Part shown: positions 23,239 through 32,308 of the stretch, one piece after another | Layout of the letters: each line of letters starts with the position of its first letter | Position numbering within the stretch: position 1 is the stretch's first letter | NCBI RefSeq assembly: GCF_947493865.1 | Contig: NZ_CANLTC010000008.1 | Coordinates: 62,001 to 126,000, forward strand | Length of the DNA: 64,000 nt | From: an uncultured Halomonas sp. | GTDB taxonomy: Bacteria > Pseudomonadota > Gammaproteobacteria > Pseudomonadales > Halomonadaceae | Direction: 5' to 3' | Made by a program: the position numbers and the translations under genes | Notes under the pieces: model-generated | What the model was told of the DNA's origin: nothing | Seen by the model: the letters and a program-made list of their open reading frames with translations, nothing else | Databases searched by the model: none

Positions 23239-23382
23239 GGAACCACTGTATAAATGCCTGCTCGGACGAATCGCTGCGTTGCGCGGTACTCTAAGACTCG
23301 CCTAACCCCATGTTATGTCTCGTCTTCTGCGTTCCGTGCGCCTTGCGCTTCATTCCGCTCGGCTATTTATTCAATAGTTCCT
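23238..23382. mobile_element. second MITE-like element, imperfect inverted repeats
   Basis: The left arm AGGAACCACTGTATAAATGCC and the right arm, read in reverse complement as AGGAACTATTGAATAAATAG, match at most positions over about 21 bp. The 145-bp segment has no gene and no transposase. It fills the space between yhiN and egtB. It differs in sequence from the element at 17283-17556. Confidence 0.45.
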
Positions 23383-23480
23383 AAAAAGGAAATTAGTCGA
23401 TACGACTTGGACTTGTGCAGTGACCTGCTACGCTGAATGGTCATATCAAGGATGTCATTTCAACGACAGGAGGTTGCAGC

Positions 23481-24788
23481 ATGCCGTCACTCGTAGAAAG
23501 CACACGCGAGGCGTCTTTCGAGGAAACCCAGCATACCAAGGAGTGGTTACGTAGCTATCAGCGTGTTCGCGCCGCCACCGAAGCGTTATGCGCGCCGCTG
23601 TGCAAGGAAGATTATGTGGTGCAAAGCATGGCGGATGTCAGCCCACCCAAATGGCATATCGCCCATGTCAGCTGGTTCTTCGAAGCATTCTTGCTGACAC
23701 CTTTTCACAAATCCTATTGCCCCCTCGACAGCGCTTACGACTTTCTCTTCAACTCCTATTACGAAACTCATGGGACACCCTTTCCGCGATCCGATCGGGG
23801 GCTGATATCACGCCCTACGGTAGATGATGTATACCGTTATCGTGCCCATGTCGATAATGCGATGGCGGAACTGCTCAGCGATCCACCGGCTGAACACGTC
23901 GATGACATCATCCAGCGGGTGGAGTTGGGACTCAACCACGAGCAGCAGCATCAGGAATTATTGGCCATGGATATCAAGCATATCCTGGCACAGAATCCGC
24001 TTTACCCGGTCTATCGCGACGATCTGGTGCCACCCCCTCAGCATCAGCCTGAAGAAAGTCGCTGGCATCGCTTTGAAGCGGATGTACGTCATATCGGACG
24101 AAAGGCCGATGCCGAAGGCTTTGCCTTTGACAACGAAACGCCTTGCCATCGCCAGTTCGTCGAGGCATTTCAGCTTGCTAGTCGTCCCGTGACGAATGCT
24201 GAATTTCTTGCCTTCATGCAGGACGGTGGCTATGAACGTTCCGACCATTGGTTGTCCGATGGTTGGCAGACGGTCAAGCAGGCGGAATGGAAAGCCCCGC
24301 TTTACTGGATCGAGCGGAGCGACGGTTGGTATCACATGACCCTGGGCGGGCTGGTGCCCGTGGATTGGCAGGCGCCGGTATGCCATGTCAGCTTTTATGA
24401 AGCCGATGCCTTTGCCTGCTGGGCCGGGGCACGTTTACCTACGGAAGCGGAATGGGAAGTTGCTGCCCGGGAAGCGAATCCGAACGGCAATTTCATCGAG
24501 CAGGATCATTTGCAGCCGGTGGTCAGCGGAATTTCAAAAGATGCGCCGGGGCAGATGTTCGGCGATGTCTGGGAATGGACCGGCAGCGCCTATCGCCCTT
24601 ATCCGGGCTTCAAGCCATTGCCCGGTAGCCTCGGTGAATACAACGGCAAGTTCATGTCCGGTCAAATGGTCCTGCGCGGAGGATGCTGCGCGACGCCGCA
24701 GGCTCATATCCGTACGACCTATCGCAACTTCTTTCCGCCTCATGCGCGCTGGGCGTTTTCGGGATTCCGTCTTGCCAGGGAGGCATGA
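23481..24788 (+). CDS. egtB: ergothioneine biosynthesis protein EgtB (iron-dependent sulfoxide synthase)
   Basis: EgtB joins a thiol (gamma-glutamylcysteine or cysteine) to hercynine with O2. The 435-residue protein has an N-terminal DinB-like domain with iron ligands in KWHIAHVSWFFE (H62) and NHEQQHQE (H153, H157), and a C-terminal formylglycine-generating-enzyme domain (VTNAEFLAFMQDGGY, ARLPTEAEWEVAAREAN, GDVWEWTGSAY, LRGGCCATPQAHIRTTYRNF). AGGAGG precedes ATG 23481. It is followed directly by egtD. A selenium-specific homologue (SenA) is possible but its partners are not here. Confidence 0.9.
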   Translation: MPSLVESTREASFEETQHTKEWLRSYQRVRAATEALCAPLCKEDYVVQSMADVSPPKWHIAHVSWFFEAFLLTPFHKSYCPLDSAYDFLFNSYYETHGTPFPRSDRGLISRPTVDDVYRYRAHVDNAMAELLSDPPAEHVDDIIQRVELGLNHEQQHQELLAMDIKHILAQNPLYPVYRDDLVPPPQHQPEESRWHRFEADVRHIGRKADAEGFAFDNETPCHRQFVEAFQLASRPVTNAEFLAFMQDGGYERSDHWLSDGWQTVKQAEWKAPLYWIERSDGWYHMTLGGLVPVDWQAPVCHVSFYEADAFACWAGARLPTEAEWEVAAREANPNGNFIEQDHLQPVVSGISKDAPGQMFGDVWEWTGSAYRPYPGFKPLPGSLGEYNGKFMSGQMVLRGGCCATPQAHIRTTYRNFFPPHARWAFSGFRLAREA

Positions 24789-24790
24789 TC

Positions 24791-25753
24791 ATGGAAGCAA
24801 CCGTACTCGTGCATGACCAACAACCCTCTTCGGCCACGTTATCGCTTCAGGAAGAACTGCTTGAAGGGTTAAAGGCGACACCCAAGATCGTGTCGCCCAA
24901 GTTTTTCTATAACTGGAAGGGTTCCGAGCTTTTTAGCCGGATCTGTGAGCAGCCGGAGTATTATCCCACCCGCACGGAAGAAGCCATCTTGCACAGCTTC
25001 GCCGATGATATTGCCCGGCATATCGGCGATGAGGGTATTTTGATCGAATTGGGCAGCGGTGCCAGTCGGAAGGTTCGCTTGCTCCTCGAAGCGATGCGCC
25101 CGGTAAGCTACCTGGGGATCGATATTTCTCGCGATTTTCTGATTGAGAGTACGCGACGCCTGGCGGCTGATTACCCTTGGCTTGAGGTACATGCGGCTTG
25201 TGCCGATTTTTCCCAACGTTTAGAAATGCCGCGGCATGTACAGGGAAAGCGAGCGGTTGCCTTCTTTCCCGGATCGAGTATTGGTAATTTTTCGCCCTTG
25301 GCGGCGGAAAGGTTCTTGAGGGATTTGGGGTCTTTGCTACCGACGGGAAGCGGATTGTTGATCGGTGTGGATCTGATCAAGGACGAAGCGATTCTCAATG
25401 CCGCCTACAATGATGCCAAAGGCGTGACCGCCGCCTTCAACCTGAATCTGCTTGATCGATTACGCGATGAGTTCGATGCTGATATCGCTCTCAGGAACTT
25501 CTCCCATCGCGCCTTTTACAATGCAGAAGAATCACGCATCGAAATGCATCTGGTCAGCAGCGTGGCGCAGGACGTCACTGTTGCTGGCGAGAAGTTTCAT
25601 TTCGACGAGGGGGAGACGCTGCACACGGAAAATTCCTACAAATACAGTATCGAAGGCTTTCAGGCGTTGGCGATAAGAGGCGGTTTCCAGCCTCGTGCCT
25701 TGTGGACTGATCCACAAGCGCTATTCAGTATTCATTACCTTGAGCGCGCCTGA
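24791..25753 (+). CDS. egtD: L-histidine N-alpha-methyltransferase EgtD
   Basis: EgtD trimethylates histidine to hercynine with S-adenosylmethionine, the first step of ergothioneine synthesis. The 320-residue product has SPKFFYNWKGSELFSRICEQ, YYPTRTEEAIL, the SAM motif ELGSGASRKVRLLL and VAFFPGSSIGNF, all family hallmarks. An in-frame ATG at 24785 overlaps the egtB stop, but ATG 24791 is at a better distance from AGGGAGG, so I use it. A hairpin terminator follows at 25817. Length is normal for the family (about 320). Confidence 0.95.
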   Translation: MEATVLVHDQQPSSATLSLQEELLEGLKATPKIVSPKFFYNWKGSELFSRICEQPEYYPTRTEEAILHSFADDIARHIGDEGILIELGSGASRKVRLLLEAMRPVSYLGIDISRDFLIESTRRLAADYPWLEVHAACADFSQRLEMPRHVQGKRAVAFFPGSSIGNFSPLAAERFLRDLGSLLPTGSGLLIGVDLIKDEAILNAAYNDAKGVTAAFNLNLLDRLRDEFDADIALRNFSHRAFYNAEESRIEMHLVSSVAQDVTVAGEKFHFDEGETLHTENSYKYSIEGFQALAIRGGFQPRALWTDPQALFSIHYLERA

Positions 25754-25816
25754 ATTTTTCCAAGAAAGCGTTTTGCCAAGAGTTTTCAGTAGCGCTTTCG
25801 ACAAGGTAACGAAGTA

Positions 25817-25843
25817 ACGCCGGCAGGAAGCCGGCGTTTCATT
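25817..25843 (+). terminator. terminator after egtBD
   Basis: ACGCCGGC-AGGAA-GCCGGCGT forms an 8-bp stem followed by TTCATTT. It lies 64 bases after the egtD stop and faces the convergent yqj-like genes. Confidence 0.75.
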
Positions 25844-25871
25844 TAGACGCTTTGCTAAACGACGATGAGGC

Positions 25872-26171
25872 TCAAGCGCGTCTATTACGAAGCATACGAT
25901 AGGCGACCCGGCCACGATTGACGAGCATCATGCCGGTAAGCAGCTTGCCCATCAGCTTACCGGTGGAGCGTGGCTTGCGAAGGCCGCGTACTGCCGCAAA
26001 GCCGCCCAATGCAATGAAGGCCGTACGCCACTGAGTCAATCGCTGCCATCCGCGATCGATGGGGGCTGTCGCTTCACGCCAGTCGCGCAAGGCCATGGCC
26101 ATATCGATGCGCTGCTGAAGAATCTCGGTCTCGAGCTCTTCCCGACGCTTCAGACGATCACGATGACTCAC
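25872..26171 (-). CDS. YqjK-like small protein
   Basis: The 99-residue product is basic, has a charged N-terminal helix (MSHRDRLKRREELETEIL) and one hydrophobic segment (AFIALGGFAAVRGL), and ends with basic residues. Position as the third gene after a yqjD- and a yqjE-like gene, overlapping the second by 14 bases, gives the assignment; sequence alone is weak. Role unknown. Confidence 0.6.
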   Translation of the reverse strand: MSHRDRLKRREELETEILQQRIDMAMALRDWREATAPIDRGWQRLTQWRTAFIALGGFAAVRGLRKPRSTGKLMGKLLTGMMLVNRGRVAYRMLRNRRA

Positions 26172-26553
26172 GCGAAGACTCCAGATAGTGCTGATCCTGG
26201 GATAGATTGCTTAGTGTCGATTCCATCAGCTTGCGTTGCTTGGCAATGCGCTTGGCGCAGAAGGCCAATATGACGGAGACAAGCAACAACGTGCCACCAC
26301 TGACACCAATCGCCAAAACACGATGCTGCTCCCAATAGGCGACTATCAGCATCAGAAGTAGCATGCCAATGCCAAAGGCAAACAGTATCAAGCTGGCGCC
26401 TGCAAGCATCAGTATCGTAAGGATGCGGTCACGCTCGAGTTCCAGTTCGACCACGGCGAGACGCAGTCGCGTCTCGCCGGTAGTAACCAAACTGCTTAGC
26501 ATTCGCCGACCGGCTTGAATCACGCGTTCCGCTGGGCCGTTGCCGCTGGACAT
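26158..26553 (-). CDS. YqjE-like phage-holin-superfamily membrane protein
   Basis: The 131-residue protein has two hydrophobic helices (ILTILMLAGASLILFAFGIG, VLAIGVSGGTLLLVSVILAF) between a helical N terminus (RVIQAGRRMLSSLVTTGETRL) and a charged tail. This is the PF07332-type layout of YqjE. It touches the yqjD-like gene (26553 shared) and overlaps the next gene, so it is the middle gene of a three-gene operon. Confidence 0.8.
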   Translation of the reverse strand: MSSGNGPAERVIQAGRRMLSSLVTTGETRLRLAVVELELERDRILTILMLAGASLILFAFGIGMLLLMLIVAYWEQHRVLAIGVSGGTLLLVSVILAFCAKRIAKQRKLMESTLSNLSQDQHYLESSRESS

Positions 26554-26909
26554 TAGCGCCGTCCGACGATCATACCGATCACGACACCCACGGCAGTACC
26601 GATACCAATACCGGTCCAGGGGTTCTGATGCACGTAGCGATCGACCATGTCGGCGCTATCGAGCACGCCGTCACGGGCATCGTTATAGGCTTTTTCGCCC
26701 CGTGCTTCGATACGCGCGCGCGTTTCACGCAGGCGCTTCTCGGCGCGACTACGCAACTCTTTGACATTGCTTCGAGAATCGTCGGCTGTTGCACTGACTA
26801 ATTCTTCTATAGTCTGGGAAAGATGACGCAGGTCGTCTTTCAGTTGTTCGGTGCTGGCTTCGCGAGAGCTCGCATCACGGCTGTGGTGTCCTACAGGAAA
26901 CATGCTCAT
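26553..26909 (-). CDS. DUF883 (ElaB/YqjD-type) protein
   Basis: This 118-residue protein has a long coiled helix (QLKDDLRHLSQTIEELVSAT ... RSRAEKRLRETRARIEARGEK) and a C-terminal hydrophobic GIGIGTAVGVVIGMIVGRR segment, the ElaB/YqjD/YgaM layout. In E. coli these are C-tail-anchored inner-membrane proteins that bind ribosomes in stationary phase. It is the first gene of the yqjD-yqjE-yqjK-like operon. Confidence 0.88.
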   Translation of the reverse strand: MSMFPVGHHSRDASSREASTEQLKDDLRHLSQTIEELVSATADDSRSNVKELRSRAEKRLRETRARIEARGEKAYNDARDGVLDSADMVDRYVHQNPWTGIGIGTAVGVVIGMIVGRR

Positions 26910-26969
26910 TTCTACAGTCTTCCATGAGTGGTGAATAAGACTAACATCATAGCAACATGTCTTTGGTTA

Positions 26970-27917
26970 TCAATCATTGCCTGGAATACCCGCGAGATAA
27001 GTATTGAGGCTGAAGCCTAACCCGAAACGCTGTACGTCCTCATCGTAATCAACGAGACTCTCCCCATACCCATCGAAGTACTGCAGATGGCCACGGACCT
27101 TGCCGATCAATGGGAAGGTGTAGTCTATCAGCGCGCCGTAATGATGCTTGCCTGGATTGCCGCGCAGCATGAGGGATACTTCCTGATCGCCGAAGGTATG
27201 CACCAGGGTCATGTCGGCATAGCCGATATAATTCTCGAGGTCCGGGTTGTCGTCGTCTTCGTCGGACTCGGGAATGCGCCAATGGGGCGCTACGCTGATG
27301 GCCCAGTCACCTCGTTGAAAAAGCAAGTCCGCATATAGACGGTTCCAACTGCGTGACAAGGGTTGCGATTGCCCGTTTGATTGGTGCGCGAAACCTATGC
27401 GATTTTGCGTATTGATCCAGCCAAACCAGGAATAGGCATTATCGAAACTGACGAACGCTTCGGGCTCGTGATTGGTTTCGCGAAATGGCGACGACGCCTT
27501 GGCATTGTAGGCCTGCCACCAGCTGCGCTGGGTATAGGCAAAATAAAGATCGCCATTGTCACCAAACATGTCATTCAGAACACTTACCTTGAGACTGATC
27601 TGAAACTTGGCTTCTGTCTTGTCTGCATCGCCATTGGTGCTGATCGAGTCGAAATCTTCCTGGTTGGGGTTGGTGCTATAGGTCCAGGGCAACAAGTAAT
27701 TACGTCGATAAACGCTTAGAGCCAAGGGGTTGCGTGCCGATTCGCGTTCCAGTTCACGGCGAACATCCGCCTGCTTCAAGGCGCTGGCAATTGCTTCCTC
27801 GCTATCTGAAGTACTGTTTTCTTGCGTGTTCGGCTGGGCATGGGCTTGAATCGAAGCGCCCAACAATGAACAAAAAAGCAACCGCGCAATCACACGCAGC
27901 GGTGAGGGCAAAACCAT
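26970..27917 (-). CDS. pldA: outer-membrane phospholipase A (PldA)
   Basis: The 315-residue protein has a signal peptide of about 27 residues (ending QAHA), a disordered linker, and a beta-barrel with the catalytic region FAHQSNGQSQPLSRSWNR and the later YFDGYGESLVDYDED. It hydrolyses phospholipids in the outer membrane after dimerisation with calcium. YFDGYGESL and the HQSNGQS block are diagnostic. It is divergent from the mechanosensitive channel gene. Confidence 0.93.
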   Translation of the reverse strand: MVLPSPLRVIARLLFCSLLGASIQAHAQPNTQENSTSDSEEAIASALKQADVRRELERESARNPLALSVYRRNYLLPWTYSTNPNQEDFDSISTNGDADKTEAKFQISLKVSVLNDMFGDNGDLYFAYTQRSWWQAYNAKASSPFRETNHEPEAFVSFDNAYSWFGWINTQNRIGFAHQSNGQSQPLSRSWNRLYADLLFQRGDWAISVAPHWRIPESDEDDDNPDLENYIGYADMTLVHTFGDQEVSLMLRGNPGKHHYGALIDYTFPLIGKVRGHLQYFDGYGESLVDYDEDVQRFGLGFSLNTYLAGIPGND

Positions 27918-28074
27918 TATCAGCGTCCTGTATGCGGCACCAAGCGTCTGTTTCTACCACGCTATTCTGCCAAGTCAATCGCTTTACGGAAGTAATTGCC
28001 ACCTTGATCTGGCAATCGGATAATTCTTTAGCAATTAGAATGCGATACGCTCGCATTGGAAATGAGGATCAATA

Positions 28075-31000
28075 ATGGCAGCGGGGCAGAAAAGGGGATG
28101 GGGCATAGTCATTGCGGTTGTGCTGGCGTTGTCGTCGATTTGGACTTCTGCCTGGGGCCAGGAGGCGCCGCCGGAGCGTGATGCGGTTTCCCAGAGTCTT
28201 GAAACACTGACGGCAATAGAGCAGCCGAATAGCGATCAACAAGAAGAAATAGAAACGCTGCAGCTCGTGCTAGAAACGCTAAAGGATGTAGAAGACATTC
28301 GTCAGGAACGCAACGAGCTCGAGCAGCAAATCACCCGTGCACCGGATGAGATGCAGCGCCTTGCGCGTTCGCTGAGTGACACGATGGCGAGTGAGACGGT
28401 AGATACCGAGACGCTCAAGTCCCTCGGTATTTCCGAACTGGAAACGCGAGTCGCCGATACCCTGAATCGGCTGCAGTCACTGCAAGATGATCTAGCCAAG
28501 ACCAATTCACGCCTGATCGCCGCCCAAACCCTGCCCGAACGCGCTCAGGCAACCATCTCCGCGGCGCTCGAAGAAATCGAGGAAAAGCGTCTTGTACTGA
28601 GTGATTACAGCGGTGTCGCGAATTCGCCGGAGGCCTGGTTGGCACGCAGCGAATTGGCGCTGGCGGAGAACAAGTTGGCGCTCAAACGTCGCCAGCTGGC
28701 CGTCAATACCCGCTTGCTCGAATTGGCCAGTCGCCGGCGCGAAGTGCTTATCCGCAAGATCGATCAGATCGAGGATAATCTCACCCTGATGCAGGCCATC
28801 CTCGACCAGAAGCGTCGCGATCAACTTGCAGATACGCTGGGGGCGACATCGGGTAACGAACCTTCCCTTGCGGATGACAATGCCGTGGTGATCGAGGCGA
28901 GATCCCGCAATCGTGAGATGAGTCTCGAGTTATTGCAGGTGATCGATCGCTATAACGTGCTCAAGCGCGAAGGCGTGAAGGTGCGTACGCAGCTCGATCG
29001 GGTAAGACAGGTGCAACGCACCTTGAAAGAGCAGATCGAGGCGGTGCGGGGCAGTCAATTGTTATCGCGCATTCTGCGGGAGCAGCGCAGTTCTTTGCCT
29101 CAGGTCGATGCGGTCAAGGGTATTCAAGAACAGATCGCCGACATTCGCCTCAAGCAGTTCGAATTGAATCGACAGCGCGATGAATTGCGCGATGCGGAAC
29201 GACTTGCGCGCCAGCAGATCGACGAGAATGGCGCTGAAATGTCGTCCCAGGCAATCGCAGCGCTGACAAGGTTGTATCAGGGGCGAATCGAACTGGTGGA
29301 TCAACTCGAGCGGGAATACGGCGAGTTGCTGACCACTGCCATTGATCTTCAGCTCAATCAGCAGCAACTGCTCGAGATCAGCTCATCCCTGCGCATGACC
29401 ATCGAAGAACAGCTTTTCTGGGTGGCGAGTCGTCATCCTCTTGACCTGGCCTGGCTGCGTCAACTACCCCAATCGGTGATGGCTCAGATTAGTGGAGAAG
29501 GCTGGCGGGAGAAGCTTCATCACTTCTGGCGGTTCCCGCATCCGGCTGCCCTTTGGGGGCTGCCACTGCTGCTGCTTTCCATCGGCCTGTTGCTGCGGCG
29601 CCGGCCGATCAAGGCACGATTGCTTGCCCTTCATGAACAGGTAGGGCGACTCAAGCGCGATACCCAGATGCATACCCCAAAGGCCATTTTGTTCAATGGC
29701 CTGATCGCTGCCCCTGGGCCTCTGGCGTTGGCTGCCATTGGCGTTGCCATGAGCAAGGGCGGGGTGGGTATCGTCGTTGCCTGGGGCGAGGCGCTATTGC
29801 AGCTCTCCCTGGCGTGGGCGGCTATCGCGCTGGTGCGACGTCTTCTCGTGCGAGACGGCGTCACGGTGCGCCATTTCCACTGGCCCGCGGATTACGCTAC
29901 ACGCTTGCGAAGCCTGCTCTGGTGGCTGGGCATCGCGCTCATTCCGGTGCTTTTGATCAGCTCCCTGGCTCAAGGCGACGGCCCGACGCTCGCCGAACGG
30001 CCTCTTTTCCTGCTGCTGATGCTGGCGGGTTTGATTGCCATGAGCGTGCTGCTGGCACGACTCATTCTGGCCCATACGCCCTATTTCGGGGTCAAGCTGT
30101 TTCGGCTGCTTTTAGGGCTGGCCTTGTCTGGCGCCACCCTGGTACTGGCGATGCTGATCGTGCTGGGCTATGAATACACCGCCTTGAAACTGGTCAATCG
30201 TTTCATCGCCAGCCTGTATATCTTCGGCCTGTGGATTCTGGTCGAAGCCTCCGTTGTCCGTGGATTGGCGGTAGCTGCCCGTCGTCTCGCCTATCGGCGG
30301 GCGGTGGCGCGCCGTCGTGCCCAGGTTCAGGAAGGCGCAGAAGGCGGACTCGAGGTCGTCGAAGAGCCGCCATTGGATCTCGAACAGGTCAATCAGCAGT
30401 CCCTGCGCCTCTCCAAGCTGATTCTATTCCTCGGTTTTTCTCTGGTGCTCTACGTTCTATGGTCGGATCTGCTGGCGGTGCTGGCCTATCTCGACAATGT
30501 CGGCATCTGGTCGATCACCCAGGGCGTTGGCGAAAGTCTTAGCGAAACCCCCATTACCGTCGCAGATCTGCTGACGGCGCTGTTTACCGTGGTGCTGACC
30601 TCCGTCATGGCGCGCAACCTGCCGGGCCTGCTCGAAGTGATGGTGTTGTCCCGGCTCTCCCTCAAGCAGGGCAGTGCCTACGCGATCACGTCGCTACTTT
30701 CCTACATCATCGTCGGGGTCGGCATCGTTACAGCCCTGGGCACGCTCGGGGTGTCCTGGAGCAAGCTGCAATGGTTGGTGGCCGCCTTGGGTGTCGGTCT
30801 TGGTTTCGGTCTTCAGGAAATATTCGCCAACTTCATCTCGGGGCTCATCCTTCTTTTCGAACGTCCGATACGTATCGGCGATACCATCACCCTGGGGAAT
30901 CTGCATGGGACGATCAGCCGCATCCGCATTCGTGCCACCACGATGACGGACTTCGATCGCAAGGAAATCATCATTCCCAACAAGACGTTCGTCACGGATC

Positions 31001-31395
31001 AACTGATCAACTGGACGCTTTCTGACAATGTTACTCGGGTGGTGCTCAATTACGGGGTGGCCCATGGTTCCGATCTGGATACGGTGCACCGGTTACTGGG
31101 ACAGGCCGCCGCCGAGAACGAACGGGTGCTCAAGGACCCGGAACCCCAAGTGCTGTGTACCAGCTACGGGTCGACGGCCTTCAATTTCGAATTGCGCATC
31201 TTCGTCAACGATCTGCTCGACCGGCTTTTTGCCGCGGACGAGATCAACCGCCGGCTGGATACGCTGTTTCGTGACAACGACATCCGCGTTGCTTTCAACC
31301 AGATGGACGTCTGGCTGCATGATGCGGAAGGGCGTGCAAAGAACGTCATTTCCCAGACGAAGGACACGACCCTGGGCGAATCACCGGGTAAATGA
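28075..31395 (+). CDS. KefA/MscK-type mechanosensitive channel
   Basis: The 1106-residue protein has a signal peptide (ending near WGQE), a periplasmic coiled-coil of about 450 residues (repeated leucine/glutamate-rich helices), a first multi-helix membrane region from about 490, and a C-terminal MscS domain (LQWLVAALGVGLGFGLQEIFANFISGLILLFERPIRIGD, given in parts; IIIPNKTFVTDQLINWTLSD). This is the MscK/YbdG/YjeP class, which opens under membrane tension during osmotic downshock. Length is as expected (about 1100). Regulation by K+ has not been inferred. Confidence 0.92.
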   Translation: MAAGQKRGWGIVIAVVLALSSIWTSAWGQEAPPERDAVSQSLETLTAIEQPNSDQQEEIETLQLVLETLKDVEDIRQERNELEQQITRAPDEMQRLARSLSDTMASETVDTETLKSLGISELETRVADTLNRLQSLQDDLAKTNSRLIAAQTLPERAQATISAALEEIEEKRLVLSDYSGVANSPEAWLARSELALAENKLALKRRQLAVNTRLLELASRRREVLIRKIDQIEDNLTLMQAILDQKRRDQLADTLGATSGNEPSLADDNAVVIEARSRNREMSLELLQVIDRYNVLKREGVKVRTQLDRVRQVQRTLKEQIEAVRGSQLLSRILREQRSSLPQVDAVKGIQEQIADIRLKQFELNRQRDELRDAERLARQQIDENGAEMSSQAIAALTRLYQGRIELVDQLEREYGELLTTAIDLQLNQQQLLEISSSLRMTIEEQLFWVASRHPLDLAWLRQLPQSVMAQISGEGWREKLHHFWRFPHPAALWGLPLLLLSIGLLLRRRPIKARLLALHEQVGRLKRDTQMHTPKAILFNGLIAAPGPLALAAIGVAMSKGGVGIVVAWGEALLQLSLAWAAIALVRRLLVRDGVTVRHFHWPADYATRLRSLLWWLGIALIPVLLISSLAQGDGPTLAERPLFLLLMLAGLIAMSVLLARLILAHTPYFGVKLFRLLLGLALSGATLVLAMLIVLGYEYTALKLVNRFIASLYIFGLWILVEASVVRGLAVAARRLAYRRAVARRRAQVQEGAEGGLEVVEEPPLDLEQVNQQSLRLSKLILFLGFSLVLYVLWSDLLAVLAYLDNVGIWSITQGVGESLSETPITVADLLTALFTVVLTSVMARNLPGLLEVMVLSRLSLKQGSAYAITSLLSYIIVGVGIVTALGTLGVSWSKLQWLVAALGVGLGFGLQEIFANFISGLILLFERPIRIGDTITLGNLHGTISRIRIRATTMTDFDRKEIIIPNKTFVTDQLINWTLSDNVTRVVLNYGVAHGSDLDTVHRLLGQAAAENERVLKDPEPQVLCTSYGSTAFNFELRIFVNDLLDRLFAADEINRRLDTLFRDNDIRVAFNQMDVWLHDAEGRAKNVISQTKDTTLGESPGK

Positions 31396-31400
31396 GGAAA

Positions 31401-32168
31401 TCACAGGCGCCGGGCATGCAGCAGGAATTCGCGATTGCCGTCGCCGCCGAGAATCGGGCTGTCGCGCCAGCCGAGCACCTCGAAGCCGTGCTCGACGCAG
31501 CAGGCTCGGATGCGCTCCTCGACCTGGGTATAGCAGGCGCCATCCCGGACAATACCGCGGCTATCGACTCGGCCCGGGCCTACCTCGAACTGCGGTTTGA
31601 CCAGGGAGAGCAGTTCGGCGCCCTGATGTAGCATTCGGCCCAGCTCGGGCAGGATCAGCGTCTGGGAAATGAAGGAAACGTCCATGACTGCTACGTCAAT
31701 TCCAAGCGGGGCATGCCGTTCGATGGCGGCAAGAAGGCGTGGTTCATTCGACATGGCCCGGGCATTGAGGCCTTCGAGGCATGTCACACGGGAGTCGCGG
31801 CGTAATTCGGCATCGAGTTGATCATGACCGACCTCGACACCGATGACATGGGTAGCGCCATGGCGCAGTGCGCAGTCGGTGAACCCACCGGTGGATTGGC
31901 CCACGTCCAGCACGACGACACTTTCCAGGCTTAGCGCCAGAGCGGATAAAAGTGCCTCCAGCTTGAGGCCGGCGCGGGAAACATAGCGCTCCTCGTCATC
32001 CTCGGCGAGGGACAAGCGTGTGTCCTGGGGTAGCTTTTCACCGGGCTTCGTCAACACCTTGTCGGGGTCGCTTTCCAGTGCCACCCGGCCATTGCGGATC
32101 AAACGCTGGCCCCGGGTGCGCGAACGTACCAGTCCCTGGGCGACGAGTAGCTGGTCGAGGCGCATCAT
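31401..32168 (-). CDS. TlyA-family rRNA methyltransferase
   Basis: The 255-residue protein has an S4 RNA-binding domain at the start (MRLDQLLVAQGLVRSRTRGQ, YVSRAGLKLEALL) and an FtsJ-like Rossmann methyltransferase (VVLDVGQSTGGFTDCALRHGA, DVAVMDVSFISQTLILPEL, LVKPQFEVGPG). TlyA methylates ribose in ribosomal RNA; homologues also act as haemolysins in older literature. The stop is convergent with the mechanosensitive channel stop, five bases apart. Confidence 0.92.
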   Translation of the reverse strand: MMRLDQLLVAQGLVRSRTRGQRLIRNGRVALESDPDKVLTKPGEKLPQDTRLSLAEDDEERYVSRAGLKLEALLSALALSLESVVVLDVGQSTGGFTDCALRHGATHVIGVEVGHDQLDAELRRDSRVTCLEGLNARAMSNEPRLLAAIERHAPLGIDVAVMDVSFISQTLILPELGRMLHQGAELLSLVKPQFEVGPGRVDSRGIVRDGACYTQVEERIRACCVEHGFEVLGWRDSPILGGDGNREFLLHARRL

Positions 32169-32308
32169 GATGATCTTTTACCTTCGAGTCTGCATAATCA
32201 AGAAAGGAGTGTCCGCGTAGAAAGCTTGACTTTCAATGGTGAAAAACGCTGTTTAGGAAAGTCACCCATCAACATCTTCTTGAAGTGCAAACCGAAGGAG
32301 AAACAACA

